Notes under the pieces: generated by a model
What the model was told of the DNA's origin: nothing
The model's database searches: none
The model's input: the letters and a program-made list of their open reading frames with translations, nothing else
Part shown: positions 33,574 to 47,289 of the stretch, one piece after another
How the letters are laid out: each line of letters opens with the position of its first letter
How positions within the stretch are numbered: the stretch's first letter is position 1
Program-made: the position numbers and the translations under genes
Origin: Elymus sibiricus
Taxonomy: Eukaryota; Streptophyta; Magnoliopsida; Poales; Poaceae
Assembly: GCA_039707655.1 (NCBI GenBank)
Contig: CM077676.1
Span: 186,120,936-186,184,935 of the forward strand
Direction: 5' to 3'
Length of the DNA stretch: 64,000 nucleotides

Positions 33574-33703
33574 TCGCCTCCTCATGCACTTTTCGGACTG
33601 TTTATTATTTTCCTAACTTTTTATATATTCCAAAACGAACAGAAACTACTTTTATGGAAGTTTTGGAGTCAGTTTACTTACCGTACCACATACCTACTCC
33701 TTT

Positions 33704-34777
33704 TTAGGATTCTGGAGAATTCCGGAAGGTTTCTTCTATGTGCTCTTCCGGTGTCATTGTTTGAATAATATTAGTTTCGACATTAATGGGCGTACCTGAG
33801 ATATAATGTTTAATTCTTTGCCCATTAACCACCCTCGGATTATTGCCTTCAGAGTTGTTTATTTTGATTGCTTCGGAGCGATAAACTTCTTCGATGATAT
33901 ACGGTCCTTCCCATTTAGAGAGAAGTTCTCCTGCAAAAAATCTTAAACAAGAATTGTATAATAGAACATGATCACCTACTTTGAATTCCCATTTTTGAAT
34001 TCTCTTATCATGCCATCTTTTAACTTTTTATTTAAACAACTTGGCATTTTCATAAGCTTGGGTTCTCCATTCATCTAGAGAAATAATATCAAATAACCTC
34101 TTTTCACCGGTAAGTTTAAAATCATAGTTAAGTTCTTTAATTGCCCAATATGCTTTATGTTCTAGTTCAAGAGGTAAATGACATGCTTTTCCATAGACCA
34201 TTTTATATGGAGACATACCCATAGGATTTTTATAAGCAGTTCTGTAAGCCCATAGTGTATCATCAAGTTTCTTAGACCAATTCTTTCTAGTTCTATTAAC
34301 GGTCTTCTGCAAAATTAATTTTATTTCTCTATTAGTTAATTCACCTTGATCACTAGACTGAGGATGATAAGGAGATGCAATTCTATGATTAGCATCATAT
34401 TTAGCAAGCAATTTGCGGAAAGCACCGTGAATAAAATGTGAACCACCATCAGTCATTAAATATCTAGGGACTCCAAACCTCAGAAATATAACTTCTTTAA
34501 GCATCTTAATAGAAGTGTTATGATCAGCACTACTAGTTGGAATAGCTTCTACCCACTTACTAACATAATCAACAGCAACTAAGATATGAGTATACCCATT
34601 GGATTTAGGAAAAGGTCCCATATAATCAAAACCCCAAACATCAAATGGTTCAATAACAAGTGAATAATTCATAGGCATTTCCTGATGTCTACCAATATTA
34701 CCAATTCTTTGACATTCATCACAAGAGAGGACAAACTTGCGTGCATCTTTGAAAAGAGTAGGCCAATAAAAATCAGA
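33704..34777 (-). pseudogene. pol: Element E integrase (main part)
   Basis: The DDE core is visible: [11 protein letters not shown] (Asp), [10 protein letters not shown] (Asp) and [11 protein letters not shown] (Glu; the usual SSGQVE is changed). [20 protein letters not shown] and [20 protein letters not shown] are Athila-type phrases. The frame is closed by a TAA at 34028-34030 but stays open beyond it through KWEGPYIIEEVYRS (GPY/F motif) and NPRVVNGQRIKHY to the TAA at 33704-33706, the probable natural end. Upstream it is split from its zinc finger by the TAA at 34778. No chromodomain. Confidence 0.88.
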
Positions 34778-36106
34778 TTATAGTACCTTGTATGCAGTTC
34801 TGTCTCCCGCATGGTGTCCTCCATATGCCTCGGAGTGACACTTTCGTAGGATTTGTTCTTGTTCATGCTCAGGTACACAACATCTAATAACACCATCTAC
34901 TCCTTCTTTATATAAATGTGGGTCATCCCAAAAGTAATGTCTTAAATCAAAGAAGAACTTTTTCTTTTGTTGGTATGTGAAACTAGGTGGTATATATTTA
35001 GCAACAATGTAATTAGCATAGTCTGCATACCAAGGAGTATTACGAGAAGCATTTATCACAGCTAATTGTTCATCAGGGAAATCATCATTAATAGGAAGTG
35101 GGTCATCAAGAACATTTTCCATTCTAGACAAATTATCAGCTACGGGATTCTCAGCTCCCTTTCTATCAACAATATGCAAATCAAATTCTTGCAGCAAAAT
35201 AACCCACCTAATAAGTCTAGGTTTAGCATCTTTCTTTTCCATAAGATATTTAATAGCAGCATGATCATTATGAATAGTAACTTTGGAATCAACAATGTAA
35301 GATCTGAATTTATCACATGCAAACACAACTGCTAAAAATTCTTTCTCAGTAGTAGCATAATTTCTTTGAGCACTGTCTAGAGTTTTACTAGCATAATGAA
35401 TAACATTCAATTTCTTATCAACTCTTTGGCCTAGAACAGCACCAACAGCATAATCACTAGCATCACACATAATTTCAAAGGGTAGGTTCGAATCAGGTGG
35501 TTGAACAATAGGTGCAGAAATTAAGGCTTTCTTAAGTATTTCAAAGGCTTCTACACAATCATCATCAAAAACAAATGGAACATCTTTTTGCAAAAGATTA
35601 GTAAGAGGCCTAGAAATTTTAGAGAAGTCTTTTATAAACCTTCTATAGAAACCAGCATGACCGAGGAAACTTCTTATACTTTTGATATCTTTAGGACATG
35701 GCATTTTCTCAATAGCATCAAATTTAGCTTTATCAACTTCAATACCTCTTTCAGAAATTTTATGACCAAAGACTGTACCTTCCTTCATCATAAAGTGGCA
35801 CTTCTCCCAATTCAAGACAAGATTAGTTTCTTCACATCTCTGCAGAACTCGATCAAGGTTGCTCAAGCAATCATCAAAAGAAGTTCCGTAAACGGAGAAA
35901 TCATCCATGAAAACCTCAACAATCTTTTCACAAAAGTTAGAGAATATTGCAGTCATACATCTTTGAAAGGTAGCAGGTGCATTACATAAACCAAAAGGCA
36001 TACGACGATAAGCATAAGTTCCAAAAGGACAAGTAAATGTGGTTTTCTCTTGATCTTCAAGTGAAACAGGTATTTGAGAGAAACCAGAATAACCATCTAG
36101 GAACAA
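34778..36106 (-). pseudogene. pol: Element E reverse transcriptase C-terminal half, RNase H and integrase zinc finger
   Basis: It opens with [13 protein letters not shown] and [21 protein letters not shown], then the active-site box [10 protein letters not shown]. RNase H follows with [26 protein letters not shown] and [11 protein letters not shown] linker leads to the integrase HHCC zinc finger ([14 protein letters not shown]; the two Cys follow after the stop). It ends in a TAA at 34778-34780, probably a changed CAA. A one-base deletion in a T run at about 36105 separates it from the upstream half. Confidence 0.9.
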
Positions 36107-36867
36107 AAGTGTGTATTCTTAGATAACCTTTCTAACATTTGATCAATAAAAGGCAAGGGGTAATGATCTTTCCTAGTAGCTTTATTTAATTTCCTGAAAT
36201 CAATCACCATCCTATAACCAGTTACAATTCTTTGTGGAATGAGTTCATTTTTATCATTACGAACAACGGTAATACCTCCTTTCTTAGGAACACAATGACC
36301 AGGACTTACCCATCTACTATCAGCTATGGGATAAATTATACCTGCTTCAAGAACCTTTAATATTTCAGTTCTTACCACATCCTTCATTTTTGGATTCAGC
36401 CTTCTTTGATGATCAACAACGGGTTTAGCGTCTGGCTCCATATGAATTTTATGCTGACATAAAGTGGGACTAATGCCCTTAAGATCATCAAGAGTATATC
36501 CAATAGCAGCTCGGTGTTTCCTCAGAGTTTTAAGTAATCTTTTTTCTTCATGCTCTGAAAGGTTAGCACTAATAATAACAGGATATATCTTCTTTTCATC
36601 AAGATAAGCATATTTAAGTGTATTGGGTAATTGCTTTAAATCAAACACAGGATCACCCTTGGGTGGTAGAGGATTTCCCAAGGTTTCAACAGGCAAATTA
36701 TGTTTAAGAATAGGTGCTTGTTTGAAGAACAACACATCTATTTCATTTCTTTCATTCATATGCATATCATTCTCATGGTCTAGCAAATATTGTTCTAAAG
36801 GATCAGTAGGAGGCACTGCAATAGAAGCAAGACCTATAATTTCATCTTTATTGGGTAATTCCTTATC
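36097..36867 (-). pseudogene. pol: Element E reverse transcriptase N-terminal half
   Basis: It contains HEEKRLLKTLRKHRAAIGYT, LKGISPTLCQHKIHMEPDAK, WVSPGHCVPKKGGITVV and YRMVIDFRKLNKATRKDHYP, the usual RT blocks 1-3. The frame is open from the insertion point of element F (36868) to the shift at about 36105. On the other side of F (53350) the protease frame joins it in phase, which shows that F interrupted a once continuous polyprotein. Confidence 0.9.
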
Positions 36868-36872
36868 ATGAG
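36868..36872. repeat. Target-site duplication of element F, left copy (ATGAG)
   Basis: It is repeated at 53345-53349. Confidence 0.94.
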
Positions 36873-39800
36873 TGTGGCACCCCGACTCAGAGGACCGGTT
36901 TACCTTGTGTTCCCAACCCAGAGATCATGTCTTCTGGAAACACACAACAACTTGGAACAGAACAGAACTGATCTTTATTGATATTGCACAGGTACAAGCT
37001 TGGATATTACATAGGTAGATGAGGCCAGGATCACTACTCGTGCTATGACAGTATCTACATTACTTATGGAACATCAAGGGCCTCAGTACTAGGGAAACTC
37101 TACAGCGTAGCGGAACATCGCGCGGGAAACTCCATCCCATAGGGACACTACTGGGACACGGCCTAGTTAGCGTAGCACGAACCTTCGGGGTCTCCGTTAC
37201 CGGCTTCTCCTGCATCTGGCATGATACGCCAGGTGAGTACTTGGAATGTACTCCCAAGCTCACAACAACCAAAATAGTGCAGCAAACAACAGCATGGCAA
37301 TGATTAAGTCATTACTTTAAGATGCTCACTTACGGTTGCCACTTACTCTCTTCCGGGTTCACACGTGACCCCCGGAACATTCGTGACCCATCGGTCACTT
37401 CCGAGCATGAGACGAGTTCTTCCATCATTATTATTATTACGGTTAACCACTCAGTGTGACCTAGTGCGGACTGTGTCCAATACAGTGGACGTGCCTATTA
37501 GAATAGATTCTTACACTCTGCAGAAGTTGCGCACGTTACCCACACCATGGGCATTCGTCCAACGAAACTTGTCTAACCCGTGACTCCTCTATCGTACCAC
37601 CGACAATCATCCCCCGTCTGAGTCATGCCCTGGGTGGCCCCTGTGCCACTCCTGACACCTGCCACCGTCGTGGCCAACTAAACCGTCGTGGCAAATAACT
37701 CAACTTGGGCTCACCAGGTTATCGTCGCCTACCTGATCAGGGCAGCACGCACGCATAACCTCCCCTCTTTGGTGGTACCGGTAAAAGAGTACGCGGTCAG
37801 ACCAAGTCAAGGCCGTCCCATACCAGCAGATGTGGCTGCACTGATAAGTTCGGGTCGGTGGCACTTGATCAACCATTAAAGTGAGTTTAGCATGTAAAGT
37901 TACTGGTCATCTTAGCAACATTGAGTAGATGAACTAGTATGGCAAGATTCAAGCATTACTCAAACAATATGAACTATGGCATTTTTAAATGGAATTAAAT
38001 GCAAGATAATTCAATATTAAGCCCATACTATTGCTATGCTTATGCAATGGATGATGTGGCTTGCCTTGCTCAAGTGGAGTATCAGCAAACTCCTGGTCTT
38101 CAAATCCAAAGTGATTTCCTTTTGAAAATATTTTTAAATAACAAAAGAAAATGTCACATAATACATTTTTGTTAACCAGAAATTTTGTACATGTGAGAAA
38201 AATACCAACTTTGGTCAGAAAATAGAGGGGCTCAAGACAAAACCATAGCAAAAAGAATCAATTGATTTGGACTTGTGGTTTAAAAACTAGAGCTGGTCAA
38301 AGTCTGGTCAAATTTCTGGAATTAAATTGAATTTAACAGAAAATGGAAAAACCCTCAGCGGGCCACGTCGAAAGCGTAAAGTGGAGGAGCGCCTCCACTT
38401 ATACCGCTTCGGCCGCGGGGCTGAGCCGCTGACTGGTGGGGCTACGCTGTCATATTTGAAAGGGAGGGAGAGGGGAACAGTGTACCGCGGCTCTCCTGCG
38501 ATGGTCGCCGACGATGCAGATGACAGCGAGGTCGGGAGAAGGCAGGGATGGAACGGGCTCACGACGGCGGTCCTCCCTGTACCAGTAGCTTCTCCAGAGA
38601 CGGCCTAACGGAGTCGCCCCCTTCCTCTTCGGCGGCGGCTGCTCTCGGGTCTCACCGGAGACGGCGATTCCGGCAGCGCTTCGGCGGGGCAAGGGGTCAG
38701 GCAGGACCAAGAGAGTGCCCGGAGCTCGCGGGTGGAGTCGGGCGAGGCTGGGGTGGAGCGGAGTGCGGTGGTGGTGGACCTAGTTCGGCGGTGGAACACC
38801 GGCAAGATGCGAGGCCAGAGGGCCTCTCGGCCTTGGCTCGATGCTCGGGAGCTCTATTGGGAGATGGTGGAGGGCGATGAGGAGTTGGGAGAGGCCGGGC
38901 GGCCTATTTATAGGCGGAGGGGGAGCTTCTGGAGTCGGGCGGTGCAACGGCCACGTCGCCGGAGCGAGGACGGCTAGTTGGCTGGCGCGGCGCAGGAGAC
39001 GTGATGGAGGAGGGCAGAGCTCTTAATGAGCAAAGCGACGACGCATGGGGAAGACGACGGCCAGCTCACGCTACTGTGGCCGCACGGGCGCCACAGTGGC
39101 CGCGCGCGATGGCGGATGGCGAGGGCTTCCCCGGCAAGGAGAAGACTCCAGAGCGACCAGGTGGACGGCGGAGAGGTCGTCAGCGAGCTAGGACAAGGTA
39201 CGGCCAAGCGGGTGTCTTGCTCTGACGAGACCCGTGCCTGGCGGTACGCAGAGCGCGTGCACAGGCATGCCAGTGCCATCTCACCATGGGTGCTGGCACC
39301 TGGAGGCCACGCACGCCTGGCGCACCTTGTCCATTGCCTCAACCCTTGGCCATATAGCCTCTCTATGCCACTGGATCGACTAGATGCACTCTGAGATGAA
39401 GTGTAGCATCAAGAACAGTTCCTGGACAGTAACTTGGGAGGGATCCAGAGCATAGATGAGCTGTGAATGAAGCCAATGGAAATGTCTGGTGTGATCTAGG
39501 TTGGAAGGACTACATGCTGGCAAAATTTGAGAAACTTTCATCAAGTTTTGAACATGGTTCATGTGTAAACCACTTTGCTGGTCCAGAAACTTGATGAGGT
39601 TGTTGCACTCACATGGTTGGCTCCTGGAGCTGAAATTTGGTTTCAAGAGGTTATTTGGTGGATAGAAGATGCCATAAAAATTTCAGAGCAAATGGACATT
39701 TCTAGATAGCACTTCCTTCACAAAGGACTGAAATGAGCAGAAGCTTGGCAGAATATTTTTGCTGGAAATTTATACTGGACAAGGAGATGTTTTTGGATAT

Positions 39801-40285
39801 TGTGGCAAGATATGACTCCTAGTACCTCAAGGAGTTATTTGAGAATTTTCTAAGGCCTAGAAATATATGTTGCTTCACAAAGTGTCATTTCTGTCCAAAG
39901 GGAAAAATGAATATTCTGGACAAAATTTTGTACTCGCGAATGAAATATTTTTGGAGATTGTGGGAGTAGATGATGACAAGAAGGGGTGGTATTAATTTGG
40001 GATTTTTCTGATCAGCAGAGCTATAGGTTGCTTCACAACCCATAGTGAGAATAAGCATATCCAAAGGGATAATTGAATTATTTTGAGAGAATGGAAATTA
40101 GGGTTTTGGATCAGAGGGTATGAGGTAAGATTTGGGCAAGATGATGAGGGTGTTGGATCACTTAAGAGGAAATCCAAGGAATCCTCAAGTCCAAAGTCAA
40201 ATGATTTGAGTCCAAAACCAACCACTTTGCAAATAAAACCAGAAAAATTTTGAAAAGAAAAAGTTGCCAAAACCTGGGTGTCACA
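36873..40285 (-). repeat. Element F 3' LTR (3413 bp)
   Basis: It starts TGTGACACCCAGG at 40285 on the minus strand and ends GGGTGCCACA at 36873. A GC-rich centre (38340-39350) is flanked by AT-rich arms. The open frames in the GC-rich part recur at 51450-52440 in the other LTR, with stops and length differences; they carry no known domain and are not annotated as genes. Confidence 0.92.
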
Positions 40286-42134
40286 AACCTACCCCCCTTA
40301 GGATGAATCTCATCCTCGAGATTCGGTTGCTCAGGGAACAAATACGGATATGCTGATCTCAGGAAATCCTCTCTTTCCCAGGTAGCTTCTTCCTCAGTAT
40401 GGTGCTCCCATAGTACCTTGTAAATCCTGATCACCTTGCTCCTTGTGGTTCTTTCTATCTCATCCAGAATTCTGACAGGTTTTCCCTCATAGGTTAAATC
40501 CTTGGTCAGCTCTAATTCGCTCATTTCGGCCTGTTTGATTGGAGGTGCAATGCACTTTTTGAGCTGTGATATGTGAAAGACATCATGCACTTCGGACAGT
40601 TCCGGTGGTAACTCCAACTGATATGCCACTCTACCTCTTCTAGCAATTACCAGAAAAGGACCGATATACCTGGGTGCGAGCTTTCCTCGTGTATGAAACC
40701 TCTTTACCCCTTTCATAGGAGTGACTCGGAGGTAAGCATACTCTCCAGGTTCAAAGGTTACTTCCCGATGCTTGGGATCATAGTAACTTTTTTGACGGGA
40801 CTTAGCTGCTCGAAGACGTTCTTGAATGTCTTTGACTTGCTTCCCCGCCTCAAGCATTAAATCCGTGCCAAAGATACGGTTGTCTCCTGTCTGTGACCAA
40901 TTTAAAGGAGTGCGGCATTTCCGCCCATACAGTGCTTCAAATGGTGACATTTTGAGACTCGACTGGTAACTGTTGTTGTAGGAAAATTCCGCATAGGGTA
41001 GACTATCTTCCCACTTGGGTACATAGGTGAGGGCACAAGACCGAAGCATATCTTCCAAGATCTGGTTCACTCGTTCGGTCTGCCCGTCCGTCTGTGGGTG
41101 ATATGCCGTACTATGCTTCAACACGGTGCCCAGAGCCTGATGCAAACGTAGCCAAAATGCTGAGGTAAACAGGGATCCTCTATCTGACGTGATGGACTTG
41201 GGTACTCCATGAAGGCTAACTATCCGGGACATATAAAACTGTGCAAGTTGATCAGCCCGGAAAGTAGTCTTTACTGGAATGAAATGAGCCACTTTGGTAA
41301 GTATATCCAAGATAACCCAGATGGCATCATGACCTCTTGTTGACTTGGGCAGTCCAACAATGAAGTCCATGCATATATCATCCCATTTCCATTGGGGAAC
41401 TTGTAAAGGTTGTAACAGTCCAGCTGGTTTCTGGTGCTCAGCCTTGACTCTATTGCATATGTCGCAACATGTGACATAGTATGCAATATCTTTTCGCATT
41501 CCTAGCCACCAAAAGGTTTCTCTTAGGTCTTGGTACATTTTCGTTCCTCCCGGGTGAATAGAATATGTGGACTCATGTGCTTCTCGCAATATCTGCTGTC
41601 TCAGATTTTCCTGGTCAGGTACGCATATTCGACTGTCAAACCATAATGTCCCTTGCTCGTCAACACGGAAGGATTTGGCCTTCCCTTGATGTACATTCTC
41701 CTTGATCTCCTGCATGCCCTTATCTGTTTTCTGAGCTTCCTTAATTTCTTCCACAAGTGTTGGAGTAATTTCCATCGTATTCGGGCTAATTGGGCCACAA
41801 AGTACCAAGTTGAGCTTGGCAAACTCTTCTTGTAACTTTGGATGGATACCCTCCATTATTGCATTTACCGTGCCGGGTTTCCTGCTGAGGGCATCTGCGA
41901 CCACATTGGGTTTTCCCAGGTGATAATTGATTCCAAGGTCATAGTCCTTGACCAGTTCAAGCCATCTTCTTTGTCTTAGGTTGAGATCGGGTTGTGTGAA
42001 AATATACTTGAGATTCTTGTGGTCTGTGTATATTTCACAGTGCTACCCAATGAGGTAGTGCCTCCAAATTTTCAGGGCATGAACCACGGCTGCCAATTCC
42101 AAGTCATGAGTGGGGTAATTTTCTTCATGGGGTC
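40162..42134 (-). pseudogene. pol: Element F RNase H (end), integrase and chromodomain
   Basis: One frame. It begins within RNase H ([30 protein letters not shown]), has a TAG at 42043-42045, then goes on with [15 protein letters not shown] and [12 protein letters not shown]. The integrase zinc finger is [16 protein letters not shown] ... [12 protein letters not shown]. The DDE core is [24 protein letters not shown] and [15 protein letters not shown]. The GPY/F motif is [13 protein letters not shown] chromodomain of about 50 residues ends it ([20 protein letters not shown] .. [17 protein letters not shown]), which in this class binds modified histone tails. The frame runs through the polypurine tract and about 120 bases into the 3' LTR before stopping at 40162. 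Confidence 0.92.
40286..40300 (-). other. Element F polypurine tract
   Basis: TAAGGGGGGTAGGTT on the minus strand, directly before the 3' LTR. It lies inside the pol frame, coding for part of HPKGGRF. Confidence 0.88.
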
Positions 42135-45100
42135 TGTAACACCCCAAGAGTGCTCCTTCCATATTTGTACTCCCCAACATTGCCATATATGGAATTGTCA
42201 TGATGATCTTGATGGATGGGCTTATTCTCATGTTGTGTTTTGCCTTTCTTTTCTCTTTGCATTTCTTTTTCATATTAATTGTCATGTGCTTGCATCACCA
42301 TATTCATGAGCATGGCATCGATCATTTTAATTTTTGTTGTGCTCATCATGTATGCATTGTGGTTATGTGTGAGCATCTTTCCCTTGCCTCACCCAACTCT
42401 TGGATTTCACCTATGCACACCACTTCCCCATCACCATCTCAATCCCTTCTCTTTTCCAATACTATTCATGTGGTTAATATTTCTGTCCCAAATTAATGTT
42501 CACCATGTTTCTAAATTCTCTAGTCCATGTCCTAAACCTCTCTGCCAAATTTCAGCAATTTTGGAATTGATTTGGTTGGGTTCAAAAATGGTGCAAGTTT
42601 GAATTTAATTCAAACTTGAATTATTTTTCTTCCTCTAAAAATGCCCAAACCAATTTATTCAAATACTACATAATTTCTAGATTCCAGGGATATTTTTATA
42701 TCTCCCTCACCCCTCTCCAATATCTCTGTACTTTTCCTCTTTGCATTTCTGTTTGAAGGAATAAAAGAGAAAAGAAAAGAGAGAGGCAGCAGCAGAGTCC
42801 AACAGCAGCAGCCCAGCACAGTCTCGCGGCCCAGCAAGCTCCACGCGCGCGCCAGCCCAGCTCGTCCCGCTCGCGCCCTCCTTTACTTTCTCACCCGCGA
42901 GCCCGCTTACCCCCGCTAGTCCACCGCCACGTGGCGCCACCGGCCCCACATGTCAGCCTCTGGCTACAGGGAGCCCGCACCCACCTTTTCGTCCACCTCG
43001 GGCCAGCTCGCGCACATGGCCGCGGCCGTGGACATGCGAGACGCGCCCGGCTCCCCTCGTCCTTATCTAGCCCCCCGCGCTCGCCAGCCAGTCACCACCA
43101 ACCCCCTCTACCTTTCCCCCCTCGCAGAAACCCAAGCCGCCGCCCCTGGATCGAGATCCAGGCGCGACCCGAACGCGCCAGAGAGCAAGGACATGGCGTC
43201 GCCGTGACCCCCGTCGTCCTCCGCCTCGCCAAGCGTGTCCCTCTTCTTCCCCGACGTCGACTACGTCCCCTCCGTCCTATATAGCCCGTGGGACGCCAAG
43301 TTCGACGCCGTCCCTGTCGTCTTCTTCCGCTACGGCCGCCGCTCGTCTCCTGCCGTATTCGCCGCCGCCCGTCTTCCCCGAGCCCGAGCGACTGCACCGC
43401 CGTGTTCGTGATGAGCAGCCGCGTCTCCCCGACCTTTTTCCCCCTCGTTCGCGCCCTCCGTCGCCGTTGATGTGTGTAGCCGTACCCGCCGACGTCGGGC
43501 CTCGTCTCCGGCGAGTGCCCCGACCTCCTCAGGTGTTTTGCGTTTGTCCGCCGTGCTCGCCTCGCTCGGTAGAGCCGATCCCGCATCTCCCCCGTCGTGT
43601 TAGGCCATCGCTGCGACCGCCGCGAGCTCGCCGTCGCCGCCTCTGTTACCTCGTTGCCGGCGTCGTTTCCGTCGACGTCCGGTGCCGTGAGTATCAGGTG
43701 CGTGTGTGGATTCCTCCCGCGCGTCGAACGCGCCCTTCCGCCGTGCCAGAAGCTCACCGGAACAACTCCGGCGAGACCTCCACCGTGCCGCTTCCGTCGC
43801 CGGCGCCCTCCCCTGCTTCTCTATTGCATGCACACGCGCGCACCCGTAGGCCTCACCTGTCACAGACACAGGCGACCAGGCCTACCTGTCAAGCGCACAC
43901 ACACACACACCTGCCGCGTGGGTCCAGGCCCCACCGGTCAGCCACAGCGGCTAGAAGCCGATGGGTACCCGTAGCCGTCGCCGCCGTTTGTCTTTTTCCG
44001 TTTTGGGGATTTTCCCATTTTGGCAATTTTCCGTTTCTGGCGATTTCCATTTTCGGCATATGCCAAATCTGGAATATAAGTCAATTAAATTTCTGTCCTA
44101 AGTGTAAATGTGACATTTTGAGCATTTTTCATGTAGAAACATATGAGTGTAATATATGATTTTGGGGTAGAAAAATCCAACTAATCCATTGGTGGCATTA
44201 GATTTATCTTTTGAGCAAGTTTGCATGCATGCCATTTTCACATAACATGCCATTTTGTCATTTTTGAGTGAATTATTGCATATGTCATATGAGCAACTTG
44301 TCAACATGAGTTTGGAGTATTTTCATGCCATCTTGCTGCTAGTAATTTTTCCATGCCATGATATGCCATGATAGGAGTGCAACAAGCTTGTAAACATGCT
44401 TAGTCATTGTTACTGTTTTGCACTTGTTAATTTCTATTGAATCGTGCCATGTCCCCTTGATGATAACCACTAATCTATGCCTCTTCTGAGCATGATCAGT
44501 AAACATGATTTGGTCTTTGTCTTCAGTAGATTCATGCCATGCCAATTGAAGCCATGTTAAACTCCTGTAGCATATATAAATGTTGCTCTAAATATGCCTA
44601 GTCAATGTAGCAGTTTTCTGTCAACATTATGTTGCAATGTTGTGAGCTCATTTCTGTTGAATCCATGCTTCATATGAATTTGTGCCAATGGAATGAAATG
44701 ATCTATGCCATGTGTAATGTAGCTTCATGCCAATTTCTTTCATTTTAGAGTACTGTAGCTTGCTGTTTTGATGTGCATAAGATGTCATGTTGCTGTTAAT
44801 TTTAGTTTTGCATTGCATATTATGTTGCTCACCATTTGAGTTTTGTGCATCCGTTCCTCGTGATCTTTATACCGATTTCAACCGGAATCTTCCATTCTTT
44901 CTAGAGCCATACTTGGATTGCCAAGATTTTGCCCATATCCATCTTTTGCTTCACCGTTCACAGCTCGTTATCTTTTCTATCGTCCCAGTAGCACCGTTCC
45001 TCCATTTATGTCATGCTCGTTATTCCACCATGCCATTTCATGCATCACTTTGCTTGTGCATATACGCCATGATTTTTTGTTTATTTTGGTGCTTGTTCTT

Positions 45101-46820
45101 TCTTTTGGGTAATTCCGGGAGACGAGTCCGAGTTCGAGGAACCGGTTGAGACCGTTTTTGAGGAGCAGTCTTACTATCCTACCGAAGAGACTTCAGGCAA
45201 GATGATCATTACCCTTGTTAACACTACTATATTTGCTTGCTAGTTGTCTCGTTGCTTTCGCTATGTCACGCTTTCTACCACATACATGTCAGCCTCTCAC
45301 ATGCCATGATACAGCCTCTAACCACCCTACCTAGCAAACCGTTGTTTGGCTATGTTACCGCTTTGCTCAGCCCCTCTTATAGCGTTGCTAGTTGCAGGTG
45401 CAGTGCAGGTTGTTCCATGTTGGGATATGGATTTATTGGGATATCACAATATCTCTTATTTAATTAATGCATCTATATACTTGGTTGTGTGTGGAAGGCT
45501 CGGCCTTTTGCCTAGTGTTTTGTTCCACTCATGCCACCTTAGTTTCCATAATGCTGGTGTTATGATCCTTGATTAGCATTACTAACATGCTCAGGGGAAT
45601 GGGACCCTCTTGATAGTTTGCTTTGAATAACCGCTTCCAGCAAGGCCCAACTTTGGTTTTACCTTTTGCCTAATAACAACTAAAACTTGCATAGGGAGTA
45701 ATTAACCCGAGGATAATTTAATCAACAACCCCGGGCCAGTGCTCCTCATGAGTGTTGGTCCGAAACAGAGTCATTTGCGGCTTCCCTCGGGGAAACTCGG
45801 GTCTCAGTTGCTGTATGATGTGCTCATCCGATCGTGGCCTGATTTCGAGATACGCGCGGCTCCAATCGAGGTGTCGGCACGTCGGGAGGTCTTGCTGGAC
45901 TTGTGTTACCATTGTCGAAATGTCTTGTGCACCGGGATTCCGAGGATACTTCGGGCTATCTCAAGGTTGAGGTATTTCCACCGCAGCTTGTGTTGGTCTA
46001 TGATGGACCAGGTTGGAACACCCCTGCAGGGTTAAATCTTACGCGAAGCCGTGCCCGCGGTTATGTGGCGACTTGGATATTTTTAACCTCCGGTTGTAGA
46101 GAACTTGACACTAATTCTAATAAAATACACCAACTATGTGCGTAACCATGATGGTCTCCTTTCGAGTAAGTTCGGGAAGAGAACACGGTGGGGTTATGTT
46201 TGAATCGTAAGTAGTTGTTCAGGATCACTTCTTGATCATTTTAAACTTGCGACCGTTATGCGTAGTATGCTCATCTTTATTCTTGTACTCGTAAGTTAGC
46301 CACTTAAACATGCTTAGTGCTTGCTGCAACCTCACCACATTTACCCCTTCCATTCCTATAAGCTTAAATAGTTTTGTTACCCTGGGTGATGAGATTGTTG
46401 AGTCCCTGTGGCTCACAGATTACTACATAACTCCAGTTGCAGGTACGCTTGAGTCAGACACAGGTGAGCCCGAGATGCTCCATTGGGAGTATGATGATGA
46501 ACGTGGGCGTATGTACGTCATGATGCCAGACGATTAGTAGTGGGCCCTAGTCGGTTGATCCGGGGATAATAGCAGGGTGGTGTTTTCTCGTTTGATTTCG
46601 TCCGTAGTCGGACCCTGTCTTTCATTTGGATGATTGTATGATGATTATGATATATTTATGTTGTAGCATGTGGCGAGTGTAAGCCTTTATCTAGTATTCT
46701 CACCTGTTCATTCGGTTGTATGTGTTTGAGAATTACCTTGCTATGCGTTCCAAAATGAGGTTCTGTCACGATCTTGAGTTCATCACGAGATTGTGATAGA
46801 GCTTCATATTGGGCGTTACA
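42135..46820 (+). repeat. Element G 5' LTR (4.7 kb)
   Basis: A GC-rich, CT-biased block (42780-43990) is followed by an AT-rich part. Several plus-strand open frames exist (for instance 43467-44159) but show only low-complexity Arg/Pro-rich translations and no domain, and are not called genes. The shared phrase CCCCTGCAGGGTTAA (46021-46035) also occurs in LTR H at 62226-62240. Confidence 0.75.
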
Positions 46821-46821
46821 A

Positions 46822-46837
46822 GTTGGTAATCAGAGCC
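46822..46837 (+). other. Element G primer binding site (initiator tRNA-Met type)
   Basis: GTTGGTAATCAGAGCC matches the usual TTGGTATCAGAGC with one inserted A, one base after the LTR. Confidence 0.8.
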
Positions 46838-47289
46838 ATACCGACTATAGGAGCCCCTTGTTTGATCGAACCGTTAACGAGTCTAGAAGAAAAACTATTT
46901 TGAGTCCTAGTTATATATCGGAGAGTAGGAATTCTTTTTACTCCTTATTCCCTTCGTCGCTCTGGTGAGGAATTGTGGCGTAGGTGTTTTATTCTACTAC
47001 CTCTTCTCACTCAAAAAAAATTTAGGATCACGCGGGTATTGTTGGAATGGTTGCGATATCGGTGTGACGTGACTCTGTTCTTGGTGCCTCCTGACCGTAT
47101 GGATTGGACCCGAGGAGTTGAGCTCCAAGGGGTTTTTGTCACACTCGCTGTCGTTTCAGTTCCGGAATACCAGAGGACGCCGACATCGAAACGCTTCTAT
47201 ACTTTTTGTGGTGGCAAATAGTGCCGTGACTTATCCCCAGTACTGGAGGAGATAGCGCGGATGATCCACCATGGTTAGTATCGTTGTGT

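Noticed and set aside
38327..39394. Several plus- and minus-strand open frames of 60-120 codons in the GC-rich centre of the left LTR of F
   Set aside because: They recur in the other LTR (51453-52441) with altered lengths and stops, have only Arg/Gly/Pro-rich translations and no domain. Length is explained by high GC.
42931..44159. GC-rich open frames in LTR G that could be read as a gene
   Set aside because: Several overlapping frames on both strands are equally open, with low-complexity content, no homologous phrase, and a location inside a 4.7 kb LTR.
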